Below are positions 47,785-59,244 of a stretch of 64,000 nt of DNA, piece after piece (positions within the stretch are counted from its first letter, which is position 1; every line of letters starts with the position of its first letter). Origin of the DNA: Coenobita brevimanus (Eukaryota; Arthropoda; Malacostraca; Decapoda; Coenobitidae); assembly GCA_032717465.1 (NCBI GenBank), contig CM064671.1, positions 57,725,894 to 57,789,893 on the forward strand, given 5' to 3'. Under the pieces are notes generated by a model. It saw nothing but the letters and a program-made list of their open reading frames with translations, searched no databases and was not told where the DNA came from. The translations under genes were made by a program, and so were the position numbers.

Positions 47785-48430
47785 CTGTTGGTTAGTAGCA
47801 TATTATATGTATGTGTATGAAGTCCATATGAAGAAATGGGAAGCCTATATGCATAAATGGCACTCAAATTTCTCTGCACATTCATCTAGAGGAGTGCAGA
47901 GAGAACAAATGAAGACAAGTAGTCTGTATCCTGCCATAAACAGAAAAAAAGATTGTTTTCAAACTTACATTTGTGATAGATGAACGTGCGTAGTGAATTA
48001 TGCAATTGCAAGATAATTTTATTCTAATGAGATAATAGGGCTAATAGTCAAGGTAAATGTTAAACAAGTTATGCATTTTATTTGGAGGGAGACTTATATA
48101 TACTTTCATTGGATTTTTAAATACTTGTTTTATTCGTACATTTAACTTTTTTATCATGTTGCTGTTGGTTCTATGAGTATTTAGAAAATAATTTTCGTTT
48201 TGTAATTGTTTATTTTTGAATCTATAAATACTTCTAGTAGATTTTAATCAGTTTTAGCGTGCTACTGTAGTTAAAGATAATGGGGACTGCTTAATTGAAA
48301 ACACTCATGAGCAGAATAAAATCATCATAGGAAGCATAGATGATACTTAAATATGTCATCAGTTTGAAAGGGTTATGTAATTATGTATAAATTCTTTGGT
48401 GGATAATCACTAGACAAGGATGAGAATGAG
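47785..48430. other. IR intron
   Basis: AT-rich, no feature recognised. Confidence 0.5.
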
Positions 48431-48436
48431 TCGGAC

Positions 48437-48815
48437 TTTTCACTGAGGGCCACCGAGCATCACTTTGTTTTTCTCTTGTATGTTCTTTTGTCTTTTTGGC
48501 ATCGACATACTGGACATGAATCACAGTAAAAAAATATCAACGTCTTGTCTGCAGAAAAAAAAGCAAAAATATGGTATGGAAGGCTGGATCTTTTCACTGA
48601 GGGTTACCAAAAATCCACCTAACCCACTCAGTCTTTTCACCAAGGAACATTGAGAGCCAACTAACAGGGTTGATATTTTCACTAAGGGCCACCGAGTGCC
48701 ACCCAATCAGGTCTGTCTTCTCATCGAGGACCACCAAGAGCCACCTAGCCTAACCTAACCTTGTTTTTGCAGTGGTTCTCCGTGTCTCTTGGTGGCTCTC
48801 GGGGGAAAGACACGC
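48437..48815. repeat. ~42-bp degenerate minisatellite with inverted copy
   Basis: Units beginning TTTTCACTGAGGGCCACCGA or close variants start near 48591, 48634, 48675 and 48717, with an isolated copy near 48437. At the right edge the core CACCAAGAGCCACC (48732) is mirrored by TCTTGGTGGCTCT (48793), giving a potential hairpin. Confidence 0.65.
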
Positions 48816-49286
48816 CGATGAGAATTGCTAATCCAGCTTAGAAATGAGAAGAGGAACCCAAAGAATCTTCATATATGAGAGACCTTCTCCTTCCCTCTAT
48901 TAAATGAACTGTACTGTAATGCAGATCATATCTTACAAAACAAACACATTACTACTCAGATGAGAGAAGATTTTAAGAACATCAAGGTATGATGTCCTTA
49001 AAGGAAGACCAAAATTTCCTGGAGAAGATTGATAGTACAAGAAAAAGAATTAGTTCTCCCTTGCACCACTCAGCACCACTTGTGTGCGACCTGGTGAACT
49101 GTTCTGTCACGTTGCATCGCACTGAGAGAGCTGGGGCCATAGCCTATTTTGTTTTGTTTTTTCTTTGTTTGTGCACGTGACTAATGTGATTTTCATCCTC
49201 AAACCACTACTCCAGATTTGAATGAGCAAATTGTGTGCATATTTCCATTTTGCTTGGGAAAACCATGGCTAAGGCAGTAACAATTC
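48816..49286. other. IR intron
   Basis: No feature recognised. Confidence 0.45.
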
Positions 49287-49290
49287 TTAA

Positions 49291-50745
49291 CCCCTAGGGT
49301 ACGCAATTCTCCAGGCTCGACTTCCCCCAGGACACAAAACCAGGCCTATTTTTCGACTATGTCAAAGGTTAAAAGTTTTATGCCCGATTTATAGAGCTTG
49401 AATTTACACACCTGAAAACGCAAACCCCATCCTCCTAGACGCAATAGTTACCGAGCTATGGCCCGTCAAAGTTTATAATAGTTACCCGTCACGGCCCCGG
49501 CGACAAAGAAAATACGCCGCCCGCACCTGTTTTCTTCACAAAAATACGTACAAAAATCACCAAAATCAATTTTCTTGGTGTGTACAGATGTTATAAACCA
49601 CTGTGATGTGCTTAGAAAAAAATAAAATGGTGACAGATCCCCCAAATAAATATGATAATTAGGAAAAATTATCCTCCCCTCCTCTCCCCTCCCCATACCT
49701 CCAATCACCTCCCTCCCCTTCCCATCCCATTTCTCCCTTCCTCTCCCCTCGCCTAACCTTCCCTCCCCTCTCCCCTCCCCCCTCCCCTCCCCACCAAGCT
49801 GTCAAATCTAGCTAGGGAATATGGTCATGAACCCCCCCCCAGTAAAAATATGATGAATAGTAAGAATTATCTTCTCCTCTCTCCTCCCCACACATCCAGT
49901 CCCCTCCCTCCATTTCCCTTCCCTCCCCTCCCCTCACCTAACCTCCCCTCTCCTCCCCTCCGAGCTGTCAAATTTAGCTAGTTTTCATTTCATTTCGTTT
50001 CATTTCATTTTTGAAGACTCCAACATGCTTGCATGCATCAGCATAAAATAAAATTTCTTTTTAGAGTGGGTTTGGAATAAAAATAGCTAAAATAATTGTG
50101 ATGTGCATATATGTATGCATAGACACGAATAAAATGCAAGTAATGATTTTAAAACATGCGCCGTAAACCATAAGAAATACGCAAAATATTCGAGGCCGAG
50201 GAGGTAAAGATACTGTGTGCTAGAGGGTGGGGGTGGGGGTGGGGGGAGGTGGTGGGAGATGGTTAGGCCAGGAGGGGGTGGATGAGGATGGAGGGGTGGG
50301 AGGAGACTTCCACAAGACACAAAGGAAGGGCCCCCAGTGGAGTACAGGGACAAGGAGGAAGGGTAGGGGAGAAATACCCTCCCCCCGGGATGACAGAGAG
50401 GGGTGGACATGGGGGGGATCCACATGGAAGGGGGGGATGCATGAGGAGGGAGTGGGAGGGGTGGTGGTGGTGGTAAGAACGGATGTAGGGTAGTAACAAG
50501 GTAGTGCGGTAGAGGGACGTGGTGAGAAGGAGGTGGGGGGTACACTCTCCACCACCTGGTTACCAGCCTGGGTCTCCCCTCTGATGTGTCCAACACTTAG
50601 TTCTGATTGGTTAGAAGCCATCTATGTCACAGCTGGGGTGGAGCCAGCTGCCGCCAGTTATTAGTGGATGTTGTACGATCGGTGTTGCTCGTCCTTTTAA
50701 GAAATTGCGCAAAAAGCTCGATCAATGAGCTTAGTACTTTAGGGG
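49291..50745. mobile_element. TTAA-flanked non-autonomous element 2
   Basis: A 1455-bp element with TTAA at 49287-49290 and 50746-50749. The left end is CCCCTAGGGTAC; the right end on the minus strand is CCCCTAAAGTAC. The interior has a pyrimidine-rich arm (49670-49970, CCTCCCCTCC words) and a purine-rich arm (50220-50560, GGGGAGG and GGTGGG words). No coding domain; the proline-rich frames across the G/C-rich arm are compositional. Confidence 0.65.
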
Positions 50746-50749
50746 TTAA

Positions 50750-51124
50750 GCAAGCTTTCAAGGAGCAGGCTATTGCAAAAATAAACATGGTTATGAATGG
50801 TACGCATGTTTTGAGGCAGGCAGCATGTCAGTCCAGACTTTCCACGTCCTGGCCATCCTTTCGCATCTCAGACAGACAAAAACATCGAGAAATCTCAACA
50901 GAAAATCTTGGAAGATCTCCGTCGCACTATTAACAAACCAGTAAAACACCTTTGTCGGCGAAGGTACCAGCAAGGCCACTTAAATCTGAAAGCATTCAAA
51001 TGTTGCCTTACACTCCGTGGATGCCAACTGTATATTGATAGCAATTCACCTACCAAGCTTTATGCCTTCACGACAAGCTGTCTGGCCTGTGGCTATCTTT
51101 TCAAAAGTTTTGACATGCTGGACA
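50750..51124 (+). other. Possible Penelope-like 5' part
   Basis: An open plus-strand frame includes KILEDLRRTINKPVKHLCRR. I do not recognise it with confidence. Its position and strand just upstream of a Penelope-like RT piece suggest the same element. Confidence 0.3.
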
Positions 51125-51495
51125 TGGCGCATGTCATGTGCCATCCAGGAAGCCATCAAATGCCTGAACCTTGGTCTTGGTCCAGGAGACTTTTAATCCC
51201 AATGGCTTCGCATTGTCATAAAATTCCTCAAGGGCACTCAGTAATATCTCCAGTGACTCCACTAGGATAACTGCATCATCTGCAAAGTCAAGGTCAGTTA
51301 CCCTGAAACTGATAAATGATAACCCACAGTGACTTCGACTCACAGCCCGGTCCAGTACCCAATCCATACATGTGTTGAAATGTGTGGGGGCAAGGACACA
51401 TCTCTGTCTTACATCAAAACTTCCTGGGAAGAAGTTGGATGTCCCCCCCCCCACACTTGACAGCATTCTCAGTGTTTGCAAACTCTTATGGGTAC
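51125..51495 (-). pseudogene. LINE RT fragment inserted in Penelope-like DNA
   Basis: The minus strand encodes SFDVRQRCVLAPTHFNTCMD, then VTDLDFADDAVILVESLEIL with the catalytic FADD, and LGLKVSWTKTKVQAFDGFLD. A different family from the other LINEs in this window; clade not assigned. Confidence 0.75.
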
Positions 51496-51780
51496 AGTCG
51501 AGGCCATTATATTGATTAACAACCATCATTCAATCTACTGCCAGTTTGTTGACTTCGTTTTCATTAAGGCAAAGAACATCCAAGAACTTCAGAACCTCAG
51601 ACATCACCTCATCGATGTCTCTGGCCTGAATTTCACTTTCAAAAAGTCTACCCAAGTCTGCCTCCCCTTCCTCGATGCCCTAGTGACCACACGCGACTCT
51701 GGATTCACAGAGTCAATATAAGTAAGGTCTCGTCACCTCTATTAGATAAAGCTCCTCCTCGTACATGACGTCTCATTGGA
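51496..51780 (+). pseudogene. Penelope-like RT fragment
   Basis: The plus strand encodes IYCQFVDFVFIKAKNIQELQ, then LRHHLIDVSGLNFTF and LPFLDALVTTRDSGFTESI. This matches the end of the Penelope RT palm (Y-x-R-Y-V-D-D-x-F usual; here QFVDF, so the catalytic second Asp is lost). A dead fragment. Confidence 0.65.
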
Positions 51781-51825
51781 TATCGGCCACTTGGTCCACC
51801 GTCGAAGTTGATGCCAATCTGGTCT

Positions 51826-51886
<61 letters not shown>
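51826..51886. repeat. (GA)n microsatellite
   Basis: About 28 GA units. Confidence 0.97.
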
Positions 51887-51887
<1 letters not shown>

Positions 51888-52239
51888 TGAGCTGCATTGT
51901 TTATTTGTTTGTCTGTCCTTCAGTCATGCCCAAACCAAGGGCCAGAGACGCCCAGGCCCATAGATATTCTGAATCAAGGTGACCCAAGGATGGTTTTAGG
52001 GAAGTCAAACTTCACATCTGGGTCATTTGACGTCACCGGTAAAGTGTTCCCCTTTTTGTCCCGTGCAATGCCGGGTACTCCTGCAGCCCAATTTTTGGCA
52101 TGGACTCTCACAGGATCTCCAGTTCGGACATAGGCTGTGTGAGATTGACCTCCGAGGTCATTTCAAGTAAAGTCAGAGGTCATTTGAGGTTACCCCTAAT
52201 ACATGTTCGAACGACTGGACCCAGCATCCCAATTTTTGT
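51887..52239. other. Unassigned repeat-like DNA
   Basis: A short open frame (51897-52133) has no recognisable domain. Confidence 0.35.
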
Positions 52240-53925
52240 AAGTGCAGGAGGCAGTTAAGGAGATGAAAGCAGGGAAATCTGCAGGTATTAACTGGTGTGC
52301 TGTGGCATGTTTGAAAGGTGGTAAGACGATTATTGTTGAGTGATCAGTAAGATTGCTGAATGTGTGTTTTGTGAGTGGTATAGTGCCAGTGGACTTGGTA
52401 AATGCGTGAGTGGTTCCGTTGTGTAAATGTAAGGGTGATAAGTATGAATGTAATTAGTTTTAGTAGTATGAGTCTATTGAGTGTTGTAGGTAAGCAGTAT
52501 GGTAGAGTGTTGATTAAGATGGTTTGAAAGGGTACAGAGGGAGTGTTTGGTGATGAATGGTGTTGTTTTAGGAGAGGAAAGGGATGCGTGGATCAGGTGT
52601 TTGCTGTGAGACAGGTGTGTGAAAAATGTTTGACGAAAGGTAAGGATGTGTTTTCGACGTTCATGGATTTAGAGAGAGCGCATAATAGAACTGATAGGGG
52701 GCTAGGTGGTAGGTTGTTAAAAGGAGTGAAAAGTTTTTATGTAAATAGTACAGCGTGTGTAAGTGGGAAATACTGTGAGTGATTGTTTCCCGTGAAAGTA
52801 AGGCTGCATCAGGGATGTGTGTCGCCATGGTTGTTTAATATTTATATAGATGGTGTTGTAAGGAAGGTGAATGCGAGAGTGTTAGGTGGAGGTTTCAGGG
52901 TGGTGAATGTTGATGGTAGAGAGTGGGATCTGAATCAGTTGCTGTTTGCAGATGATATTGCACTGGTAGCAGATTCATAGGAGAGGTTGAGACCGTTAGT
53001 AGAGGATATTGGAATAGTGTGTAAAAGGAGGAAATTGAAATTAAATGAGATTCAGAACAAAGTGATGATGTGTTCGAGGTTGGTAGAGTGTATTAGGATG
53101 AATGTAGTTTTGAATGGTGAGTTCCTTGAGGAGGTAGAGTGTTTTAAGTATGTAGGGTCACATGTTGTTGTGGATGGAAGAATTGATGTAGAGATGAAGA
53201 TTAGAATGAATGAAGCAGGAAAGATGCTGGGAGGAATTTAAAAAAAAAAAAGTGTTTTTATGTCGTCCACTTAGAATGGATGTAAAGAGAAGAAGTATGA
53301 GGGTGTAGTGGTACCGACTGCATTATATGGAACTGAAACATGGAATATGGGTGTAGCAGAGAAGAAGAGTTTGAAGGTATTGGATATGAGGTGTCTAGGA
53401 GTATGTGTAGGATCACACGTATGAATCGAGTGAGAAATGATGATGTGTGAAGAAGAAACTGAGTTATTTGGGAGATAGCTGATCGAGGTGAGCAGAGAGT
53501 GCTGCGATGGTTTGGACATATGGAGGAAATGGATGAAAAGTGACTCGTGAAAAAGATAACTGGATCGGCTATGAGAGGAGTAAGGCTGAGAGGAAGACCA
53601 CGAATAGGATGGATGAGCAGTGTGAAGAGAGCATTAGATGCAAGATGTATGGATGTTGAGCAGGGAAGAGTGGCTACGTTTGACAGGGATGATTGGGGAA
53701 AATGGTTACTCGGCCTCGAGGGGATATTCTAGTTCATTTGGTCTGATCAGCTGATCAGGTCAGGTGTTGGTAAGGGGATGGGTCCATTATGATATGGCAG
53801 AGGTAAACTAGTTCTGCTGTCTGGCTCTGCTGCGGATTTCGCTGATTGCACTGCGCAGTTGACCCTCGTGTTGTGAGTTGCGTGAGAATTTGTCCCTTCT
53901 TCCCTTAGGGCTAAGTTACGAGTAA

Positions 53926-54002
<77 letters not shown>

Positions 54003-54033
54003 TCGCTTACCCCCCTTTTTTGGGGGAAAGCAA

Positions 54034-54035
<2 letters not shown>
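52240..54035 (+). pseudogene. RTE-like LINE copy 3, 5'-truncated
   Basis: A plus-strand copy of the family at 7.1-10.6 kb, starting inside the RT. Pieces: MKAGKSAGINWCAVACLKGG (52265), LLKGVKSFYVNSTACVS (52715), SPWLFNIYIDGVVRKVNARV (52828), LLFADDIALVADS with catalytic FADD (52940), LNGEFLEEVECFKYVGSHVV (53110), and the C-terminus KITGSAMRGVRLRGRPRIGW (53553). Many stops. The 3' UTR, aligned to 7119-7250, is interrupted by a long (TG)n array and its tail has become an (AT)n array. Confidence 0.83.
53926..54001. repeat. (TG)n array within the RTE 3' UTR
   Basis: About 37 TG units at the place where the full copy has a short TG-rich word (minus strand of 7190-7230). Confidence 0.95.

Positions 54036-54122
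<87 letters not shown>
54036..54122. repeat. (AT)n array at the RTE tail and solo-LTR border
   Basis: AT units with one interruption, between the RTE 3' tail and the gypsy LTR. Confidence 0.95.
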
Positions 54123-54123
<1 letters not shown>

Positions 54124-54568
54124 GTTACGTCCCCACCCCACACTGCTACAGGCTGCAACAGCAGTAGAACAGTATAGGAAGGACGTTGCCCACAGAGTTG
54201 TTCTTCCTATGGTCAGCTTTTAGGTATTCAGTACACAAGATCAGCTGATGCGTTGTAAATTAGCACTGGCTTCTTAAATTTCACTGTCTTTATTTTCCAG
54301 TTAATTACACTTGAAATTTTCCAACATCAATTCATTGTTTTCACAACATTGAAGTTATACAAACTTTACCGACTGCAGTTACACTTAATGCTTGACAACA
54401 ATTCACAATTTTCACAAGTACCGATGATGTACAAACTTCAATAAACACTTCGCTGTTTGCCAACAACACTTCACCGTTTTCACATTTACCGAAAATATGC
54501 AAACATACCTGACACTGCATTGACACTGCATTACACTCAAACTGAACAGAAAACCACCTAAGCTTGAA
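54123..54568 (-). repeat. Solo gypsy LTR, 3' part
   Basis: Minus-strand copy of the LTR family at 34117 and 41278: its 3' portion, with the internal GTTTGTA...GTACTTGTGAAA repeats, ending CGTAAC beside (AT)n. The 5' portion lies beyond the LINE at 60956-61329. Confidence 0.85.
54563..54568. repeat. LINE target-site duplication, 3' copy
   Basis: CTTGAA (TTCAAG on the minus strand), repeated at 60956-60961. Confidence 0.8.
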
Positions 54569-54584
54569 TTTTTTTTTTTCCCCC

Positions 54585-54842
<258 letters not shown>

Positions 54843-55081
54843 CTTACACACACACAAACACACACTTCCATGCATACATACAGACACACTTTCATGCAAA
54901 CGTACATATATATATAATAATTTTAATCTTTTTTTTTTCTTGGTTTTATATTTTTTATACCTTATATTATAAAGAAAACCTAATCTAAAGACCCTAAAAC
55001 TAATCACCTAACAGACAAATCGCTAACCTATAATAAATCCTACAGAGACAAATAGCTAGACCTACACTAATGGTAAAAATA

Positions 55082-55410
55082 CCTCGACTAACAGAACACC
55101 ATCGACTGCAGATATGTAATGCCTTTCTACATGACATACCTGCACTCATCACCTGGTGACTGTCAGTCGAGGCACAACCTAATATAGGGGACATCAATAT
55201 ATGAAAGGGAACCAGACGAGTCAGGAACATTTCCATATACGTCAGCTGTCGTCCCTAATTAGAATAACTTAAGCAAGATAATATAATGTATTTACATAAT
55301 TTGTACAAAAAGTGAAGAACCTCGCCCAGCAGACCACCATCGACTGCAAGTGCCCAATACCTTCCTATATTGCACACTTGCACTCATCAGCTGGTGACTG
55401 TCAGGCGAGG
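55082..55410 (-). repeat. Duplicated 3' UTR hairpin unit
   Basis: A unit beginning CCTCG recurs after 238 bp (55082 and 55320). Copy 1 pairs CCTCGACT (55082) with AGTCGAGG (55165), CACCA (55097) with TGGTG (55154), and GCAGATATGT (55108) with ACATACCTGC (55134). Copy 2 pairs CCTCGCC (55320) with GGCGAGG (55404), CACCA (55335) with TGGTG (55392), and GCAAGTGCCCAATA (55346) with TATTGCACACTTGC (55368). Stem bases differ between copies but pairing is mostly kept. Confidence 0.8.
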
Positions 55411-55557
55411 AACTTGGCTTAATGTAGGGGACATCTATATTAGAAATAGATCGGTGGGAGGAGGAACTATTTAGAATATGTCAACTGTCAACCCTAATTA
55501 ATATTACAATATATACATATTAAAGTTCATAAAAACCATAACCACACAGTAAAAAAG

Positions 55558-58500
55558 TCACATCACTCTGATCAGTCCGGTCTCTCTCAAGAAAGCCATC
55601 AATTTATCAGTCATAACAATGTCCCCATCACCCAGGATGGTGGAAAGGGTGAAGGGGACGCCTACTGCGCCGCAGTAATTTATAAGTGAAGCACGTTCAC
55701 GAATAAATCGCCGACAGCGCAGGATGATATGACTGATAGATAACACCGCATTACAGATGTCACAGTGCGGTGGGAAGCGTCTTTCCATATATGGTTTTAT
55801 GTGGGTTAAAATGGTGGCATTAAGCCGTAACCATGCCAACACTTTTTCTTCTAGGCGACTGGGACGGTTGGCAGTGTCCCAGTCGCCCAGGTACGGCTTA
55901 CAAGTTGGAATATTTAGTCTGGTCCACTGACCTTGCCACAGAAGATTTATTGATTTCTTTCCGAGAGATAGACTCGACCGTAGATCACGAGGAACGTCCC
56001 AAGTCTCCTCGAGCTCTACAGCCGACTTTGCAAATAAGTCAGCCTGCTCATTGCCGTAGATACGACAATGACCAGGCACCCAGATCAGCGTGAATGACTT
56101 GTTGCATGAATGCAACTTATTAACAATGCGGCCCTGGATCTCATGAGAGTCCGTAGTGCAAGATCCAATTGCCTGAAGGGCTGATTTTGAATCTGAAAAT
56201 ATGACAAATGAGTCATGCCTAGAATTGAGAGCATAGTCTATGGCTTTGTCAATAGCAAAAAGTTCTGAAGTAAACACAGATGTATGAGTCGGCAACCGAT
56301 ACCTGAGGGCACATTCAGTCGACCACACACTTGCACCCACACATTCACTCGACTTGGAGCTGTCGGTGTACAATTGATGGGACCCCAAGTGATGAACAAT
56401 GATGTTACGAAACAAGTGGTGGACCTCCGCCTCCGGTGCCTTGGCCTTTGGTGCTGGGAGCCATGTAACATCGACTGTAAAGCCGGGTGGCTCCCAAGGA
56501 TCTATGTTTTTAAGCACCAACTTGTCACAGTCACTGGGGTCCACATCAAGCTCCTGAGTCAGTAACCGGAGGCGAGCGGCAAGTGGCCGACACACCCCCT
56601 GCAGAAGGTGGTGGTATTGACGCAGGGGGGTACAGGCCACATTGCCGATATTACTTTTCCTTAATGTCCTTACGCTGTAGGACAAGGCCAGGTGGTCACG
56701 GCGAATACGGAGGGGAGGCACATTCGCCTCCACTTCCATACGAGCCACACGGGTACACCGGACAGCTCCAAGACACATTCGCAAGCATTTATTCTGCAAC
56801 ACATCCAATCCTTTCAGCGTGGCATCAGATGCCGAGCCATACACCTGTGCGCCATAGTCTAGCTTCGATCGAATAAGGGACTTATACACCATTAATAAAG
56901 ATTTTCTGTCGGCACCCCATGTAGTACCCGCTAGGTACTTGAGGACATTTAACGGTTTATCACAATGAGCAAGCAAAGTATTAACATGAAGTTTAAAATT
57001 CATTCTACGATCAAAATGTATTCCTAAAAATTTTACAGAATTTTGAAATGGTACCGCCTGATTATCCAAAGTTAAACACAAATTAGGTACGTTACGATTA
57101 GTGAAAACTATAGCGGCACACTTACGGACGGAAAACTTAAATCCCCACTGCAAGGCCCATTGGTGGACGGAGTCAAGGGCTGCTTGAATCCGCCCAGCCA
57201 AAAATTGTGCATTACGGGAAGAGTGCCATATTGCACAATCGTCAGCATAGAGCGAGTATTTAAGATTCCTCGGGATGGGAGCTGATGACAGAATATCATT
57301 GATCATAATACTAAATAAAGTAGGACTAAGCACACTTCCCTGTGGCACCCCGTTTTCCTGGATAAATATATCCGATGTTACGTTACGTGGCAATTTGACA
57401 GAGAAAGTTCTGTCCCTTAAGAAATTTGAAATAAAAATAGGCAAATTTCCTCTTAAACCATAAGCATAGAGCTTCATTAGTATACCGTGTCGCCATGTCA
57501 TGTCATAGGCTTTATGGATGTCCAAGAACACCCCTATCATGAATTCTTTATTGGTAAATGCCTCTGCAATACAATGCTCCAAATTCATTAAATGATCTAG
57601 TGAACTTCTGTATTTACGGAAGCCACATTGTTGATCATTTAACAAATTCTTCGACTCTAAAACAAAAAGAAGCCTATTGTTGACCATACGTTCCATGACC
57701 TTACATAGACAAGAAGTCAACACAATAGGACGAAATGAAGTGGGATTCATAAGACGACCAGCCTCTTTGGGTATCGGTATGACGTGCGCAAAGTGCCATG
57801 AGTTTGGGAACGTTCGAGACGCCCAAATCTCATTGTACAATGCTATCATCTTAATCAGGTTGTCCTGATTAAGATGCTGGATCATACCATACGTGATGGT
57901 GTCTGGTCCAGGGCTGGTGTCTTTACAGGATTTAAGGGCAAGGAGCAGTTCATCTAGCGTAAACTCTTGGTTGTACGGGGAGTCTATGTCTTCTGTGGCA
58001 AAGTCTAATATCTGTAGCTCAGCCGTGCATTTATGATGTTGGAAACGCGGGTCATAATTGACTGAGCTACTTACATGAGAAAAACTCCTGGCGAGGATGT
58101 TAGCAACGTCCATGGGCTCGTCATAGATGTTATTATTTACTTGCAAGGTGGTGACTGGGAAATATGGGCCTTTATTATTTAATATTCTTATGGTGGACCA
58201 GACTTTACGTAATGGTGTTGTACGAGTCACCGTGGACACAAAGGACCGCCATGAGTCACGTTTGACCCTTCTTATTATTCTCCTTGCCTCAGCCCGTGCC
58301 TGTTTGTATGCAATAAAATTTTTCTCAGTGGGCTGACTATCAAAAATCCTGTATCTCCTATTGCGTTTTCTTAATGCTTGTCGGCAATCCGGTGTCCACC
58401 AATGTGCTCTATGCTTCGCATGAACTGTAGAAGTCTTGGGAATAGCAGCCTCAGCTGCGTGTAATATGGATTGGGTTATATTTTCGACCTTAACATCTAT

Positions 58501-59244
58501 GGTCTCCCCAGATATATCTAAATTGGCGATCCTTGAGAAGGATCCCCAATCTGCTTTCTTATAGTTAAATTTTGGAGGTGGAGGGTCCGAAATGATGTCG
58601 CTTGTATAAGAAAGACAGATGGGTAAATGATCACTTCCCAAGGAGTCGTCGTAAGGGTCCCATGAGATATCTTGATGTATACCAGGGGAGGCCAAAGATA
58701 AGTCAATGGCCGAAAAGTTACCAGTACGATCATCTACACGAGTCGCTCTACCATCGTTCAGAAGACAGAGGTTGGACTGTAGTATTAGGTCGGCTACTTG
58801 CTCCCCACGACCATCAATCCTCAAGCTACCCCATTGATAGTGATGGGCGTTAAAATCGCCCAACACTAACTTATTTCCAGGCAGATGTTCAAATAGTGAA
58901 TTTAAAGCATCACTATCAATGGGGCCATGTGGAGGACAGTACAGAGAGCAAATAGACAGATACGTGTTATTAAATTTTACTCTGCACGCGACAGCTTCCA
59001 GAGTAGAATTTAGAATCACTTCCGTTTGTGGGTGTGATTTGTGTGTGTAAATGGCAACTCCGTGACCTTCATATCTTCTGTACGAGTGGTAGTGTTTGAA
59101 CTGTGGAGGATCAGGATGATCCTCCAGGCGCGTCTCCTGTAAACAAACAACGTCTGGCCTGTGTATTGACAGCAAGATTGCTATATCTTGTAACTTATTC
59201 CCAATACCTCTACAATTCCACTGTAATACAGTGAAAGCGACGGT
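55558..59244 (-). CDS. I-type LINE ORF2: endonuclease, RT, RNase H
   Basis: An intact frame of 1228 residues. It starts immediately after the ORF1 stop, in the same frame and without an ATG: TVAFTVLQWNCRGIGNKLQD is already the endonuclease N-terminus. AP endonuclease: VVCLQETRLED, LVLGDFNAHHYQWGS, SAIDLSLASP and LGSDHLPI (catalytic H). RT: PTSFRPIVLTSCLCKVMERM, CGFRKYRSSLDHLM, GVFLDIHKAYDMTW, NGVPQGSVLSPTLFSIMIND and catalytic SLYADDCAIW. RNase H: LYTDSSKSSECVGAS, SELFAIDKAIDYA, IFSDSKSALQAI and GNEQADLFAKSA. The C-terminal CCHC is HCDICNAVLSISHIILRC. Together these nick DNA, copy the element RNA and remove the RNA strand. All key residues are present, so the enzyme may be functional. Confidence 0.93.
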   Translation of the reverse strand, partial: TVAFTVLQWNCRGIGNKLQDIAILLSIHRPDVVCLQETRLEDHPDPPQFKHYHSYRRYEGHGVAIYTHKSHPQTEVILNSTLEAVACRVKFNNTYLSICSLYCPPHGPIDSDALNSLFEHLPGNKLVLGDFNAHHYQWGSLRIDGRGEQVADLILQSNLCLLNDGRATRVDDRTGNFSAIDLSLASPGIHQDISWDPYDDSLGSDHLPICLSYTSDIISDPPPPKFNYKKADWGSFSRIANLDISGETIDVKVENITQSILHAAEAAIPKTSTVHAKHRAHWWTPDCRQALRKRNRRYRIFDSQPTEKNFIAYKQARAEARRIIRRVKRDSWRSFVSTVTRTTPLRKVWSTIRILNNKGPYFPVTTLQVNNNIYDEPMDVANILARSFSHVSSSVNYDPRFQHHKCTAELQILDFATEDIDSPYNQEFTLDELLLALKSCKDTSPGPDTITYGMIQHLNQDNLIKMIALYNEIWASRTFPNSWHFAHVIPIPKEAGRLMNPTSFRPIVLTSCLCKVMERMVNNRLLFVLESKNLLNDQQCGFRKYRSSLDHLMNLEHCIAEAFTNKEFMIGVFLDIHKAYDMTWRHGILMKLYAYGLRGNLPIFISNFLRDRTFSVKLPRNVTSDIFIQENGVPQGSVLSPTLFSIMINDILSSAPIPRNLKYSLYADDCAIWHSSRNAQFLAGRIQAALDSVHQWALQWGFKFSVRKCAAIVFTNRNVPNLCLTLDNQAVPFQNSVKFLGIHFDRRMNFKLHVNTLLAHCDKPLNVLKYLAGTTWGADRKSLLMVYKSLIRSKLDYGAQVYGSASDATLKGLDVLQNKCLRMCLGAVRCTRVARMEVEANVPPLRIRRDHLALSYSVRTLRKSNIGNVACTPLRQYHHLLQGVCRPLAARLRLLTQELDVDPSDCDKLVLKNIDPWEPPGFTVDVTWLPAPKAKAPEAEVHHLFRNIIVHHLGSHQLYTDSSKSSECVGASVWSTECALRYRLPTHTSVFTSELFAIDKAIDYALNSRHDSFVIFSDSKSALQAIGSCTTDSHEIQGRIVNKLHSCNKSFTLIWVPGHCRIYGNEQADLFAKSAVELEETWDVPRDLRSSLSLGKKSINLLWQGQWTRLNIPTCKPYLGDWDTANRPSRLEEKVLAWLRLNATILTHIKPYMERRFPPHCDICNAVLSISHIILRCRRFIRERASLINYCGAVGVPFTLSTILGDGDIVMTDKLMAFLRETGLIRVM

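Noticed and set aside
50087..50621. Proline-rich minus-strand frames
   Set aside because: Compositional artefacts of the purine-rich arm of the TTAA element.
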